Shown: positions 1-9,717, counted from the stretch's first letter. The stretch is 64,000 nt of DNA from UTCHB3 sp002050155 (GCA_030584105.1 CP129491.1:2356001-2420000); one strand, 5' to 3'. Numbers and translations are program-made. Notes: a model not told the origin generated them from the sequence alone.

Positions 1-56
1 AAATATAATGATTAAAAAAAACTTATCGTTCAAAATTCATCCGGTTTGGCAAAAAA

Positions 57-2165
57 TTATTTTAAAAGTATCATTTTTTTAATATTTTGGCTGCCATTTC
101 CTGATAATTTATAGAAATAAACCCCTGAGGGCAACCCATGCGCATCGAAGGAAACGAAGTGGTGCCCGGGTTGCAGCTCGTCATCCAACAACACTTCCGC
201 TTCTTTTCCCAGAATATCAAATATGGAAAGTTTGTATCTTCCGGCGGCGGGAAGATCAAACGAAATTACAGTAACCGGGTTGAAAGGATTCGGATAATTT
301 TGATGGAGTTCAAACTCTTTTGGAATATTCGCCGCCACATCTTCAGCGTCTTTAACCCCCGTCGGGGAAGAAGAACCGCCTCCGTTAACGGTTTTCATCA
401 GCAACCCGTAGGTACCCACCAACCACCCTTCATCTTTATTGAAGAAGAATGATTTTTTGAATGTGTTTGTAACACCCGTGTGGATTTTACTCCAGTTATG
501 CCCGCCGTCATTACTTTTAAATAGGGAACCATAAGAGCCTGCAGTATAACCGTTCAGGGTATCGTAGAAATAAACGGTGTTAAGCCAGGTAACGGGGAGA
601 GTATCCAAAATTGTCCATTTTCCGCCTTGATTCGAGGAATATAAAACAATTCCATATTTACCGACGATCCATCCCTTTTTTTCAGGCGTAAAGTATATAT
701 CTCTAAGATCAAATTTGCTGTCGATTGAAAGGTCTTTAATCCCCGAACCGCCCGGTACAGAGGTCATCTGAATTATAGTACCCCCATCACCAATCAGCGT
801 GGCAGATTTTGAGGAGAGAGTGTAAATACCGCGGTAAGATTTAAGAGGGGCTGAACCCCTCCCCCATACTGCACCGGAAGGTGAGTTTGAAGAAACCAAA
901 TAAGTACCCCCTGCACCGACGGCTTTATTGGCGAATGCAGTTCCTTCAATTGAATAAATATCTTCGGATGTAACCATGGAAAGGTTTTGTTTTTCCCAGT
1001 GTTCACCTTTGTCAAGAGTTTGGAAAATGGTGCCGTGGTCCCCCACGATCCACCCTTGATATTGATTCAAAAAGAAGAGGTCGTTAAGATTATAGTTGTA
1101 GCCTGTGTATTGTCTAACCCAGGTATCGCCGCCGTCTTCTGTTCTCAGGATAATTCCGCTGTCGCCAACCGCAGTTCCGATATATTCATCCAAAAACCTG
1201 ACGGAATTAATAGTATTTTCGGAGCCTTGCGATTGAAACTCCCACGAATTTCCGGCGTCGGAAGTGGCAATAGTCAGCCCGTTGTTACCGAAAACCCAGC
1301 CGCGACCATCCGCAAAAGCGGAAGTATTGATGCTGAATTTTGAACTGTCGCCCGATCTCACCCACGAGTTGCCGTCGTCATCGCTTTTAATCAGCAGACC
1401 GGGTGCACCAGCGGCAAACAGCCTTCCTGAAGGCAGAACAGAAACTGTTTTAATCCATTTAGTTGTTTCGGTGTTAATTTGCTGCCAGCTTGTTCCGCCG
1501 TCAGTAGATTTTAACCCGAGCCCATTTCTTCCGAGCGCCCACCCGTTTTGGTTGTCTTTAAATTTTACAGCGGAAAGAGTTTGCGAGTCGTCTCGTCTGA
1601 CTAAGTTCCAGTTCGCGCCACCGTTATTCGAGCGATAAATCACCCCGGACTCGCCGACCACAACTATAGCCCCACCCTGAATCAGCTCCAAAGCAGCGAA
1701 AGAGAGGGTGTCGAAAGCGGTTCTGCTCCAGCTGATACCTCCGTCATCCGATTTGATAAAAAGCCCCTTATCGCCTGCGCCGTATACTTTTCCGTCAGAG
1801 GTTAGCAAAACAGATTTCACATCTCTGATCGAATCGGTAATTGCAGCGGTGAAAGTAGCCCCACCGTCTGTTGTTCTTAGCACCACACCACGAGCGCAGC
1901 CTGCAATTCCGGTCTGTGTATTTATAAAAGAAAGTGAAAGAATGTCATATTGGTCAGGTGCGTTAAGCAGCACCCAGTTTTTGCCTCCGTCAGTGGTTTT
2001 AATGAAAGCCCCTGCATCTCCTGCGGCGTAACAGGTAAGTGAATCGAAAGCGACAGAAGCATTAAGGTTTTTGCCGACGGGCATAGGATTTTGCCAAATC
2101 CAGTTGCTTTGTGCAACTAAAGAGAGGCAGAAGATAGTGTTGAAGAAAAGTATCCGTTGCAGCAT
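57..2165 (-). CDS. Secreted YCF48-type beta-propeller protein with T9SS sorting domain
   Basis: The 702-residue product starts with a hydrophobic signal peptide (about residues 1-19). It continues with many repeats of about 40-45 residues of the kind KTTDGGxxW (for example TTDGGKNW, STDGGTSW, TEDGGDTW), the hallmark of YCF48/BNR-like propellers. The last 80 residues are a T9SS type A sorting domain with NYPNPFNP and a terminal KMILLK. Known for the family: such proteins cross the outer membrane by the Por system and end up surface-attached or released. The ligand or enzymatic role cannot be read from sequence. It ends close to the start of the adjacent beta-barrel gene on the same strand, so co-transcription is possible. 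Overall architecture is shared with the gene at 50477. Confidence 0.85.
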   Translation of the reverse strand: MLQRILFFNTIFCLSLVAQSNWIWQNPMPVGKNLNASVAFDSLTCYAAGDAGAFIKTTDGGKNWVLLNAPDQYDILSLSFINTQTGIAGCARGVVLRTTDGGATFTAAITDSIRDVKSVLLTSDGKVYGAGDKGLFIKSDDGGISWSRTAFDTLSFAALELIQGGAIVVVGESGVIYRSNNGGANWNLVRRDDSQTLSAVKFKDNQNGWALGRNGLGLKSTDGGTSWQQINTETTKWIKTVSVLPSGRLFAAGAPGLLIKSDDDGNSWVRSGDSSKFSINTSAFADGRGWVFGNNGLTIATSDAGNSWEFQSQGSENTINSVRFLDEYIGTAVGDSGIILRTEDGGDTWVRQYTGYNYNLNDLFFLNQYQGWIVGDHGTIFQTLDKGEHWEKQNLSMVTSEDIYSIEGTAFANKAVGAGGTYLVSSNSPSGAVWGRGSAPLKSYRGIYTLSSKSATLIGDGGTIIQMTSVPGGSGIKDLSIDSKFDLRDIYFTPEKKGWIVGKYGIVLYSSNQGGKWTILDTLPVTWLNTVYFYDTLNGYTAGSYGSLFKSNDGGHNWSKIHTGVTNTFKKSFFFNKDEGWLVGTYGLLMKTVNGGGSSSPTGVKDAEDVAANIPKEFELHQNYPNPFNPVTVISFDLPAAGRYKLSIFDILGKEAEVLLDDELQPGHHFVSFDAHGLPSGVYFYKLSGNGSQNIKKMILLK

Positions 2166-2168
2166 TTG

Positions 2169-2732
2169 TCAGAATTTCAATCTGAAACCCGATTGAAGGG
2201 CGATATAGGCTCGTGAAACATATTTAGTGCGAATCCGGTTGTATCTGGCGTTAACATCAACATCCAGTCCGGGGGCAATGTAGATGCGAAACCCCGCTTC
2301 GGGTGAAATTCCGGGGGTTACTTCCTTGGTTATTTCAACCGGTTTGCCGTTAAGTCCGTAGTCAACCTCAAGAAAATATTCGGTGAAAAATGCCCCTCCT
2401 TCAACACCGATGTAAGGGGTGATTTCGTTCCCCTCGCCGAAAACATAACGCAAACCCATCGTCAGCGGGATCGATTTGAAATTGAACTCATAACCCGGCA
2501 GGTTATCTTTCAAACCGCAATAATAATATCCTGTGGTTAACGAGACTTCCAACCCGGGGATAAGGATCGGGTAATTAAAACTTATGTTGCCGCCTAAGCC
2601 GGCATCAACATGGTTTTCAAGCTGCCCGGCGGGAATTGCAGCCGATCCCTGAAGCCGAATGCCTAACTGTGGGGAGGCGCTGAATGAAATTAAAATTAAA
2701 AGGGATACAAATAATTTGAGCAATGTTTTCAA
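2169..2732 (-). CDS. Outer-membrane beta-barrel (OmpA/porin-like) protein
   Basis: 187 residues with an N-terminal signal peptide (about 1-22). Alternating hydrophobic strands and Gly/Tyr-rich turns follow, ending in KF after an aromatic strand, typical of eight-stranded outer-membrane barrels (outer membrane beta-barrel / porin family). No peptidoglycan-binding domain follows, so it is a bare barrel. Its stop codon lies about 3 nt from the end of the minus-strand propeller gene start, suggesting transcription with it; if so, barrel first and secreted propeller second. Function is inferred only from fold. Confidence 0.7.
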   Translation of the reverse strand: MKTLLKLFVSLLILISFSASPQLGIRLQGSAAIPAGQLENHVDAGLGGNISFNYPILIPGLEVSLTTGYYYCGLKDNLPGYEFNFKSIPLTMGLRYVFGEGNEITPYIGVEGGAFFTEYFLEVDYGLNGKPVEITKEVTPGISPEAGFRIYIAPGLDVDVNARYNRIRTKYVSRAYIALQSGFRLKF

Positions 2733-2838
2733 AACTTTATATTTTTACAGTAGATTTTTAGCATAATTTGTAAATTGCCCCGCCGGCAAAGCGAATTTTT
2801 TTTATTTTATGACCACAATTTAAGTCAATCTACTTTAA

Positions 2839-5169
2839 ATGCGAACAATTTTTACGCTTTATTTCCTGTTATTGTTCACTTCGGCACTCTTCTCTCAAGG
2901 TCGCAGCTATGTTGTTTCAGGCGTTATTTCCGATGCGGGGAGCCGTGAAGCGCTTATCAGCGCTTATGTTGTAGTCTATAAAGACTCACTTAAGAAGGGG
3001 AACCCAATCCGCTCGATAACATCCAACAAATTTGGTTTTTACTCACTTCCCTCGCTTCCCGAAGGCGATTATTTTATCTTCTCAGGGTCTCTGGGCTACG
3101 AAACTTTTAGGACAGAGATAAAACTTTCGGGGACGAACACAAACATAAAACTTGATATCGATCTCGTAAAATCCTCAATACAGTTGGATGAAGTGAAAGT
3201 TTATGCCAACAAATATGAAGATTTCAGCAACACATCCGGAACTGTTGAGCTTGACCCCGAGTTAATCCAGACACTTCCCTCGTTCGGTGGTGAAACCGAT
3301 ATTTTCCGTGCGCTGCAACTTCTGCCCGGGGTATCAAATGCAAACGAATTATCGTCGGGCATTTATGTGCGCGGCTCTTCAGCCGACGAAACGCTGACAC
3401 TTATCGATGGGGTGCAGGTTTATAACCCTTCGCACTTAGGCGGGTTTGCAAGCACTTTTAACTCCGACGCGATACAAAATATCAAACTTATTAAAGGTGC
3501 ATTTCCGGCGCAGTATGGCGGGCGCCTTTCAAGCGTATTAGATGTAACAACCAGGGATGGGTCTTCGGAAAAATTCATCGGAACCGTTAACCTCTCCAAT
3601 CTTAGCAGCAGGTTCACGGTTGAGGGCCCCCTTTCCGAAAAAGCAACATACATTCTTTCAGCACGAATGATGTACTTAGATAAGGTGCTCGATCTGTTGC
3701 CACAGGCTGATAAATTCCCCAAATATGGTTTTTACGACGCCAACGGCAAAATCCATTTTAAGGTTTCTGAAACCGATAAACTGATACTTTCCGGGTTTTT
3801 CAGCAGCGACGAACTTACCGAGCCGCCCGCAAGCAAGGATATTGGCTTTGATATCGGGTGGAAGAACTCGACACTTAACCTGACCTGGGCGAAAATTTAT
3901 TCATCGCAGATTTTTACCAGCACTTCGTTGGTTTACACTTATTACAGTTTTAAAACTGCAATTCAGGATAAGAACCCGATAAAATCCGATGCGCTCGATT
4001 TTTTTACCTCCTCGCAGGTGAACGATTTTCAGCTCAGAACCGATGTTCAGGTGTTTTTAAATCAGGCGAATCTTCTGCAGTTGGGTGCAGAGGCTACATA
4101 TCACAATTTTGACCTGCTTACAAGCGATTTTTACAGCAAAGAACTTAAATACTCGGTTAATCCGGGCAGAACATACAAGGCACTTGAAGCAGCTCTGTTT
4201 GCACAGGATGAAATAACATGGTTCGACGCCCTGAAAACCAATATCGGCTTTCGATTCTATTATTTCAACGAGGGTAAAATGCTCGGTTGGGAGCCAAGGG
4301 TTTCGCTCACATGGTATATTTTCGACCGGTTGATCTTCAGAAGCGCTTTTTCGATGGCTAATCAGCCGATTCACCTCCTTTCAAGGAATGATATTTATCT
4401 GCCGACAGATGTCTGGTTCCCGGCAACACCGGTTATTAAACCTTCAAAATCGATGCAGGGTGCCGTTGGGTTTGAAGGAACAAGTGCCGATAAAACTTTC
4501 CTTTTTACCGCAGAGGTATATTATAAAGACCTGACGGACCTTTATGAGTACAGAACCGACGCAAATTTTGCATACACAAGCGATTATGAAAAACAACTGA
4601 CCGTGGGCAGAGGTGAAGCTTACGGGCTTGAAATGTTCTTTAATAAGCGAATCGGAAATATTACCGGGTGGTTTGGTTATACACTTTCATGGACTAAAAG
4701 ATATTTTGACGAACTTAACAAAGGGGAACCTTTCTATCCGCAATTTGACAGAAGGCACGATATTTCTATTGTTATCGGATGGAAACCTTCCGAAGCGCTT
4801 GAGTTTTCTGCAACCTGGAACTATTCAACGGGCAAGGCTTTTCCGCTCCCTATTATGCAATATTCTTTTCAAAACTTAAGTAACCCGCGGGTGAACTCTC
4901 AGGAAGTTTTCTATGAGTACTCGCCGAGAGACGCTTTCAGAATGCCTGCATTTCATAAACTTGATTTGGGGGTTACCTGGGCTTTCGACTGGGGAAGCAA
5001 CAGGGCGGAACTTTCGCTTAATATATATAATGTATATAACAGGTACAACGCATTTTCCAAATATGTGGGCTATAAAGTTGATGAAGAAACAGGCGAGCGC
5101 ATACCCGTGCTTAAACAGTTTACTCTGTATCCGTTTCTGCCTTCTGTTGGCTTGAAGGTGAGGTTTTAA
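2839..5169 (+). CDS. TonB-dependent receptor with carboxypeptidase-like regulatory domain
   Basis: 776 residues. Signal peptide at about 1-19, then a CarboxypepD_reg-like beta-sandwich (about 24-110, with the GxISDAxxxEALISA pattern). A plug domain follows (about 130-250, containing LLPGV, YVRG and LIDGVQVYNP motifs), then a C-terminal barrel ending in the aromatic residue of LKVRF. Known role: energised import of large ligands across the outer membrane, driven by TonB-ExbBD. It is smaller than SusC-type receptors (about 1000 aa). A DUF4249-like lipoprotein starts 1 nt downstream, a common pairing in Bacteroidota. The substrate is unknown. Confidence 0.9.
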   Translation: MRTIFTLYFLLLFTSALFSQGRSYVVSGVISDAGSREALISAYVVVYKDSLKKGNPIRSITSNKFGFYSLPSLPEGDYFIFSGSLGYETFRTEIKLSGTNTNIKLDIDLVKSSIQLDEVKVYANKYEDFSNTSGTVELDPELIQTLPSFGGETDIFRALQLLPGVSNANELSSGIYVRGSSADETLTLIDGVQVYNPSHLGGFASTFNSDAIQNIKLIKGAFPAQYGGRLSSVLDVTTRDGSSEKFIGTVNLSNLSSRFTVEGPLSEKATYILSARMMYLDKVLDLLPQADKFPKYGFYDANGKIHFKVSETDKLILSGFFSSDELTEPPASKDIGFDIGWKNSTLNLTWAKIYSSQIFTSTSLVYTYYSFKTAIQDKNPIKSDALDFFTSSQVNDFQLRTDVQVFLNQANLLQLGAEATYHNFDLLTSDFYSKELKYSVNPGRTYKALEAALFAQDEITWFDALKTNIGFRFYYFNEGKMLGWEPRVSLTWYIFDRLIFRSAFSMANQPIHLLSRNDIYLPTDVWFPATPVIKPSKSMQGAVGFEGTSADKTFLFTAEVYYKDLTDLYEYRTDANFAYTSDYEKQLTVGRGEAYGLEMFFNKRIGNITGWFGYTLSWTKRYFDELNKGEPFYPQFDRRHDISIVIGWKPSEALEFSATWNYSTGKAFPLPIMQYSFQNLSNPRVNSQEVFYEYSPRDAFRMPAFHKLDLGVTWAFDWGSNRAELSLNIYNVYNRYNAFSKYVGYKVDEETGERIPVLKQFTLYPFLPSVGLKVRF

Positions 5170-5170
5170 G

Positions 5171-6097
5171 ATGATTTTTAGAGTATTTGTCGCTTATTTT
5201 ATCGAATTCTTCCCCTCGACGATATATCGGGTTGGGTTAAAAGAAGCTTACAGAACCTCTTCCCGGTTGCTTCCACGGTTAGGAATTGCCGCTGTTTTAT
5301 TGACTGTTGTTTTGTTCACTTTCCCGGGTTGCGAGCAGGTGGTTGACGAAGAACAGTTCCCTTATGAAATGAAGTTGGTTATCAGGGGGCTGTTGGAAGA
5401 CGGTTCGCAAATTAAAGATATTTATGTCGGAAGAACGCTGCCGGTTGCCGTGCCGTTTCGTCCTGATTTTTCGAATTTACCCGATGCCGTTGTTTCAATT
5501 AAAGTTGATTCGCTTCGCTATATTTTGCGGCATACAAAAGACGGGCTTTACAGCGCACCGGCAACGGTTAAGGCTAAAGCAGGTAAAACTTATGAGTTAA
5601 CTGTTTCCTGGGAGAACCTGACTGCAGGTGCAGTTACAACGATCCCTGAACCGGGTGAAATCGGCGCTGTGTATATGATTAATTCCGTTAATGATACGGG
5701 TAAAACCATCAAAGTTATAAGTGTTGAAGTGTTTCCGAGAGGAACGGAAACTTATGCGGTCACCTGGCTGTCATTTACCCAAACAGGACAAATTTATACA
5801 GAAGACGATAAGTATAACACCGTTGCCCGGGTGCTTCCGAACAGCAACACATCTTCTTTGATCTTGTTTTCAAACGAAATTGCTCCCTCTTACACCACAA
5901 ATCCCAATGTTCTTGGTGCCGGTATTTATTGCTACGACCCCACATTTTACGATTACTACAAGACCAAAGGCTCGGGCAAACTCTCCGACGCTGTGTTCGG
6001 GCAGCCCTCAACCTCTGTTAAGTGGAATATTCAGGGCAACGGTATCGGAATGTTCATCGGCAGATCGAAAACTACTAAGAAGATCACCTCGCAGTAG
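5171..6097 (+). CDS. DUF4249-like lipoprotein, partner of the TonB receptor
   Basis: The 308-residue frame begins immediately after the receptor stop (TAAGATG), so the two are almost certainly translated from one message. A hydrophobic segment ends in FPGC at about residue 55, a lipobox-like site. The first 33 residues before the basic RLLPRLG stretch may be untranslated, since an internal TTG (codon 34) would give a more usual lipoprotein signal. The mature part (VIRGLLEDG..., a beta-rich domain, GAGIYCY near the C-terminus) resembles DUF4249, whose members follow TonB receptors in Bacteroidota. A surface-exposed accessory subunit is inferred. Family assignment is from recall, without a search. 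Confidence 0.65.
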   Translation: MIFRVFVAYFIEFFPSTIYRVGLKEAYRTSSRLLPRLGIAAVLLTVVLFTFPGCEQVVDEEQFPYEMKLVIRGLLEDGSQIKDIYVGRTLPVAVPFRPDFSNLPDAVVSIKVDSLRYILRHTKDGLYSAPATVKAKAGKTYELTVSWENLTAGAVTTIPEPGEIGAVYMINSVNDTGKTIKVISVEVFPRGTETYAVTWLSFTQTGQIYTEDDKYNTVARVLPNSNTSSLILFSNEIAPSYTTNPNVLGAGIYCYDPTFYDYYKTKGSGKLSDAVFGQPSTSVKWNIQGNGIGMFIGRSKTTKKITSQ

Positions 6098-6655
6098 CAA
6101 AATATCAGAGTTTTCTGAATTTGTTTTGCCTTATCTAAATTTGCTGCTGAAGAAACCGGCATAAAACCCGTTTCTCAGTTGTAACACGATATACTTTGGT
6201 TTATTTCCCTGAAAATTCTGTGGTTAAGGCTTCTGTGATGTTTGTGTCGCTACAGAAATTCAATATACTTCGCATTTATTTCCCTGAATATTCTGCGGTT
6301 GAAACTTTAGAGAAACCCGTTTTGCAACAGAAATTCGATGTACTTTGATTTGTTTTCTCTAAATTAAGATTATGTTTCTCTCTTTTTTTTGAATCAGTTT
6401 ATTTGGTGAAGTAATTTCTCCCGGTTTAAAGAAAAAAGAGGGAGTTTGTTCGAATATTGGCTTTTTAAGCGGGCGTTGCAGCAAAGAAAGTAAACGGATC
6501 TATTGGTGATCTTCGTTCGGTTATGAGCTTTTTAACCCGTTTTTTGAATTTAATGACTTCCTTTCACTTGAATTAGAAAAATAAGTTCAAATCATTGAAG
6601 GTTTTAGCTATTTTTCGGAATAATTATTCCTGGATTGGCTTTGAAAGATTAAGAT
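6098..6655. repeat. Intergenic spacer with three degenerate ~75-bp tandem copies
   Basis: No credible gene is visible. Three imperfect copies can be aligned around the words ATACTT, TTATTTCCCTGAA and ATTCTG.GGTT, beginning near 6187, 6262 and 6336, with a spacing of about 75 bp. The right part (6370-6655) is A+T rich and leads into the ATPase gene; its promoter was not identified. Confidence 0.5.
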
Positions 6656-7801
6656 ATGTCTAAGAGCAAATTAATAAGTATTGAGATAAAAGGATTTAAA
6701 TCCTTCGATTCGGTTGGTCAAAAAATCTTTTTAGAAGACTTAACCGTTATGATCGGAGCTAACGGCTCCGGGAAATCTAATTTTATTTCTCTAATAAAAA
6801 TGATTTCATTCATGTTAGCAAATCGTTTGCAATACTACATCCAACGAAATGGAGGTGCGGAAAGCATTCTGCATTTTGGTTCAAAAAAAACTAATCAAAT
6901 CGAATGTGAATTAGTTTTCAGTATTGAAAGTTCTGTTGATAAGTATTCATTTGTATTATCCTACGCTCCTACTGATATTTTGTTTTTTGAGAACGAAAAA
7001 CTTAGTTGGCAAGGTAACTTTACAAGGGAAGAATTTGAATTAAACTCCGACCGAGGAAAAAAGGAGACATATTTAAACTCAAATGAAAACATATTTCACA
7101 AGAACAAATATATAAGTAAAACTGTATCAGTTCTTCGGGATTTACTCAAAAATATCCAAATATATCAATTCCATGATACAAGCCTTGAAGCAAGAATTAG
7201 AGGACTTAACCGAATTGATGACACACTTTTTCTAAGAAACGATGGCGGGAATCTTGCAGCCATATTATACGGTCTTGCAAATTCAAAATTGTATAGAGCA
7301 TATTACGACCGTATTGTTGAACATATTCAGTTTGTTTTTCCTGAATTTCAAGATTTTGTTTTAGTACCGGAAAAAATTGCAGAAAATTCCATTGCTTTAA
7401 GATGGATTAGCAAAAACAGTGAGTATGTTTTAGGACCTCATCAGTTGTCTGATGGCTCACTCAGATTTATAGCATTAACTACATTATTACTTCTACCGAA
7501 AGATCTCCACCCTGCTGTGATTATTTTGGATGAACCGGAACTTGGTTTACACCCTCGTGCGATTTCAGTTCTGGCGGGAATGGTGAATTCATTGAAAAGC
7601 GATACTCAGCTTATAATTGCTACACAATCAGTTAATTTGTTGGATGAAATTGAAATTTCAGATGTAGTTGTTGTTGAAAAGAATGCTAAAACTAATTCAA
7701 CTGAATTCAAAAAACCTGATATAAATTCTCTAAAGGAATGGTTAGATGAATATAGCGTTGGTGAACTCTGGTTGAAAAATGTTCTGGGTGGAAGACCGTA
7801 A
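6656..7801 (+). CDS. SMC/OLD-like AAA ATPase (AAA_21 type), putative defence ATPase
   Basis: 381 residues with an ABC/SMC-like nucleotide-binding fold. Walker A GANGSGKS is at 34-41, a signature-like LSDGS at about 264-268, Walker B VIILDEPELGLHP at about 287-299, and IIATQS where ABC enzymes have the H-loop, with Q in place of His. This order and length match the predicted ATPases of COG4637/AAA_21, relatives of RecF and OLD. The stop overlaps the next gene start (TAATG at 7799-7803), implying translational coupling. The pair is clearly more A+T rich than efp and acc downstream, suggesting transfer. Role in phage defence is inference from the pairing with a DUF4276/Toprim-like partner. Confidence 0.8.
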   Translation: MSKSKLISIEIKGFKSFDSVGQKIFLEDLTVMIGANGSGKSNFISLIKMISFMLANRLQYYIQRNGGAESILHFGSKKTNQIECELVFSIESSVDKYSFVLSYAPTDILFFENEKLSWQGNFTREEFELNSDRGKKETYLNSNENIFHKNKYISKTVSVLRDLLKNIQIYQFHDTSLEARIRGLNRIDDTLFLRNDGGNLAAILYGLANSKLYRAYYDRIVEHIQFVFPEFQDFVLVPEKIAENSIALRWISKNSEYVLGPHQLSDGSLRFIALTTLLLLPKDLHPAVIILDEPELGLHPRAISVLAGMVNSLKSDTQLIIATQSVNLLDEIEISDVVVVEKNAKTNSTEFKKPDINSLKEWLDEYSVGELWLKNVLGGRP

Positions 7802-8505
7802 TGGAATGGATTAGACTATATTTCATTGTAGAGGGGGCAACAGAAGAAAAATTTGTAAAAAATATATTACATCCTCATCTTGTAACTAAACAAATTGAGG
7901 TAAAAGTCAGCATGGTTTCAACTAAAGCTACCGGTTCCCGAATCAATAAAGGCGGATTGGTCAACTACGAAAGAGCCAAAAAAGATATCATCAAATGGCT
8001 AAAAAGTGATCCAAATCCCGATGCTTATTTCACGACAATGTTCGATCTTTATGCGCTGCCTAATAACTTCCCAGAGAAAAATAAAGTAATTAAATTTAAA
8101 GACCCCTATAAAAAAGTTGAATTTTTGGAACAAAATTTTTATGATAATATTTATCTTGAAACTAATGATCGAAGGTTTATTCCATATATCCAATTACACG
8201 AGTTTGAAACTTTCTTATTTGTTCAACCTGAGCTATTAGCGGATACCTTTTTTGAAGAAAAAAACAAAACCGATAAGTTCAAACTTATTCTGAAAAACAA
8301 CCAAGATAATCCCGAACTTATTGATGAAGGTCGCACTACAGCGCCTTCAAAAAGAATAATCGCCCTTTACCCAAAGTATCAATATAAAAAAGCAGATATA
8401 GCTCCATTGATAACCCAAAAGATTGGAATTGAGGCACTCAGAAAAAACTGCCGGCACTTCAATGACTGGATAACGAAGTTGGAAAACCTTTGCCCAAACG
8501 CATAA
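7801..8505 (+). CDS. DUF4276-like (Toprim-related) protein, partner of the ATPase
   Basis: 234 residues. The N-terminus has a beta strand followed by FIVEGATEEKFV (about 8-19), the acidic first motif of Toprim-like folds. TTMFDLYALP (about 77-86) supplies a second acidic position, and IQLHEFETFLF (about 118-128) a third conserved block. These three blocks in this order are what I associate with DUF4276. Known: DUF4276 genes commonly follow AAA_21 ATPases. The analogous two-gene layout in OLD and PARIS systems joins an ATPase sensor to a Toprim nuclease. Nuclease activity here is inference. It is translationally coupled to the ATPase, and no third gene follows before efp. Confidence 0.7.
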   Translation: MEWIRLYFIVEGATEEKFVKNILHPHLVTKQIEVKVSMVSTKATGSRINKGGLVNYERAKKDIIKWLKSDPNPDAYFTTMFDLYALPNNFPEKNKVIKFKDPYKKVEFLEQNFYDNIYLETNDRRFIPYIQLHEFETFLFVQPELLADTFFEEKNKTDKFKLILKNNQDNPELIDEGRTTAPSKRIIALYPKYQYKKADIAPLITQKIGIEALRKNCRHFNDWITKLENLCPNA

Positions 8506-8628
8506 ATTTTTCCGTAAACCACACACGGAGGGAGAGAGGAAAAAATACCTCCTCTTTTGTACTCTGCTCGTAAAATGATATTTTGCAGGTTTAGTTCTTA
8601 ATATTTTTTAACAAAAATTTACAGATAT

Positions 8629-9192
8629 ATGGCAGATACCTCAGACCTCCGTAATGGTTTGATCATTAGATTCAAGCACGATCTTTACTCAGTAACCGAT
8701 TTTCTTCATGTTAAACCCGGCAAAGGCGGCGCTTTTGTGCGCACTACATTGAAAAGCCTCACCACCGGCAGGGTGCTTGAAAACACTTTCAGATCGGGCG
8801 AAAGCTTGGATGTGGTGAAAGTGGAAAGAAGAAAATTTCAATACCTCTATGCCGATGGCGAAAGCCTCGTCTGCATGGATAATGAAACATACGATCAAAT
8901 TAATGTGCCCCTTACTGCATTCGGCGATAGTGTTAAGTTCCTGAAAGAAGGCACCGATGTTGATATGCTGATGGATGGCGAAAAGATCGTAAGCGTTGAA
9001 ACACCGGTTCACGCTGTTCTAAAAGTTTTAGAGACAGAACCCGGGTTCAAGGGGGATACCGCAACCAACGCCGTGAAACCTGCGAAGCTGGAAACGGGAG
9101 CCACTGTTATGGTTCCGCTTTTCATCAACGAGGGTGACCTCCTGAAAATAGACACCCGATCGGGTGACTATATGGAAAGAGTTAAATCGTAA
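8629..9192 (+). CDS. efp: Elongation factor P
   Basis: 187 residues, normal length. KOW-like domain I includes the loop VKPGKGGAFVR, with K32 at the tip equivalent to E. coli EF-P Lys34. OB domains II and III follow, and the C-terminal signature DTRSGDYMERVK is intact. EF-P enters the ribosomal E site and relieves stalling at polyproline stretches. A lysine at the tip suggests EpmA/B-type modification or none; no modification enzyme is in this window. It starts an apparent housekeeping run with accB 25 nt downstream, a linkage common in bacteria. Confidence 0.97.
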   Translation: MADTSDLRNGLIIRFKHDLYSVTDFLHVKPGKGGAFVRTTLKSLTTGRVLENTFRSGESLDVVKVERRKFQYLYADGESLVCMDNETYDQINVPLTAFGDSVKFLKEGTDVDMLMDGEKIVSVETPVHAVLKVLETEPGFKGDTATNAVKPAKLETGATVMVPLFINEGDLLKIDTRSGDYMERVKS

Positions 9193-9217
9193 TTTATCAC
9201 ATCAAAACAGGATTAAA

Positions 9218-9703
9218 ATGGATATCAATCTCATCCGTCGTCTTGTAAAATTGGTTGAAACGAGCGGTATCTCTGAATTAGAGATCGACGAAAAAGAAAG
9301 CCGCATCTATATCTCCAAATACGGAAGTGCTGCCCCCGGGCAGGTAACATACACAGCAACCCCTGCACCTCAGCAGGCTGCCGCCGCACCGGTAACGGCT
9401 GCTTCGGCACCGGCAACCACTGCAGCTCCGACACCGCCGTCACCGAGTGATACAGGCACTAAACTGCATGAGATCAAATCGCCAATTGTCGGTACTTTTT
9501 ATCGTTCACCGGCTCCGGACGCTGATGCCTATGTTAAAGTTGGCGACCGGGTGAATGTGGGCTCCGTTCTCTGCATCGTTGAAGCAATGAAACTTATGAA
9601 CGAAATAGAGAGCGACATATCCGGGACGATCGAGAAGATACTGGCAGATAATGCTAAGCCTGTTGAATACGGGCAGGTTCTTTTCCTTGTAAAACCTGAT
9701 TAA
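9218..9703 (+). CDS. accB: Biotin carboxyl carrier protein of acetyl-CoA carboxylase
   Basis: 161 residues from the ATG at 9218. The longer in-frame start would overlap efp, while MDINLIRRLVKLV is the normal family N-terminus. An Ala/Pro-rich linker (about 45-80) separates the N-terminal helix from the biotinyl domain, where EAMKLMNEIE places the biotinylated lysine at K125. The product carries carboxybiotin between AccC and the carboxyltransferase in the first step of fatty acid synthesis. accC follows after 14 nt; accA/accD are not in the window. Confidence 0.96.
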   Translation: MDINLIRRLVKLVETSGISELEIDEKESRIYISKYGSAAPGQVTYTATPAPQQAAAAPVTAASAPATTAAPTPPSPSDTGTKLHEIKSPIVGTFYRSPAPDADAYVKVGDRVNVGSVLCIVEAMKLMNEIESDISGTIEKILADNAKPVEYGQVLFLVKPD

Positions 9704-9717
9704 GCTGCGGGGTTAGC

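Noticed and set aside
8531..8561. Terminator between the DUF4276-like gene and efp
   Set aside because: The GAGAGG/CCTCCTC pairing has mismatches within the stem, so I could not support it as a terminator.
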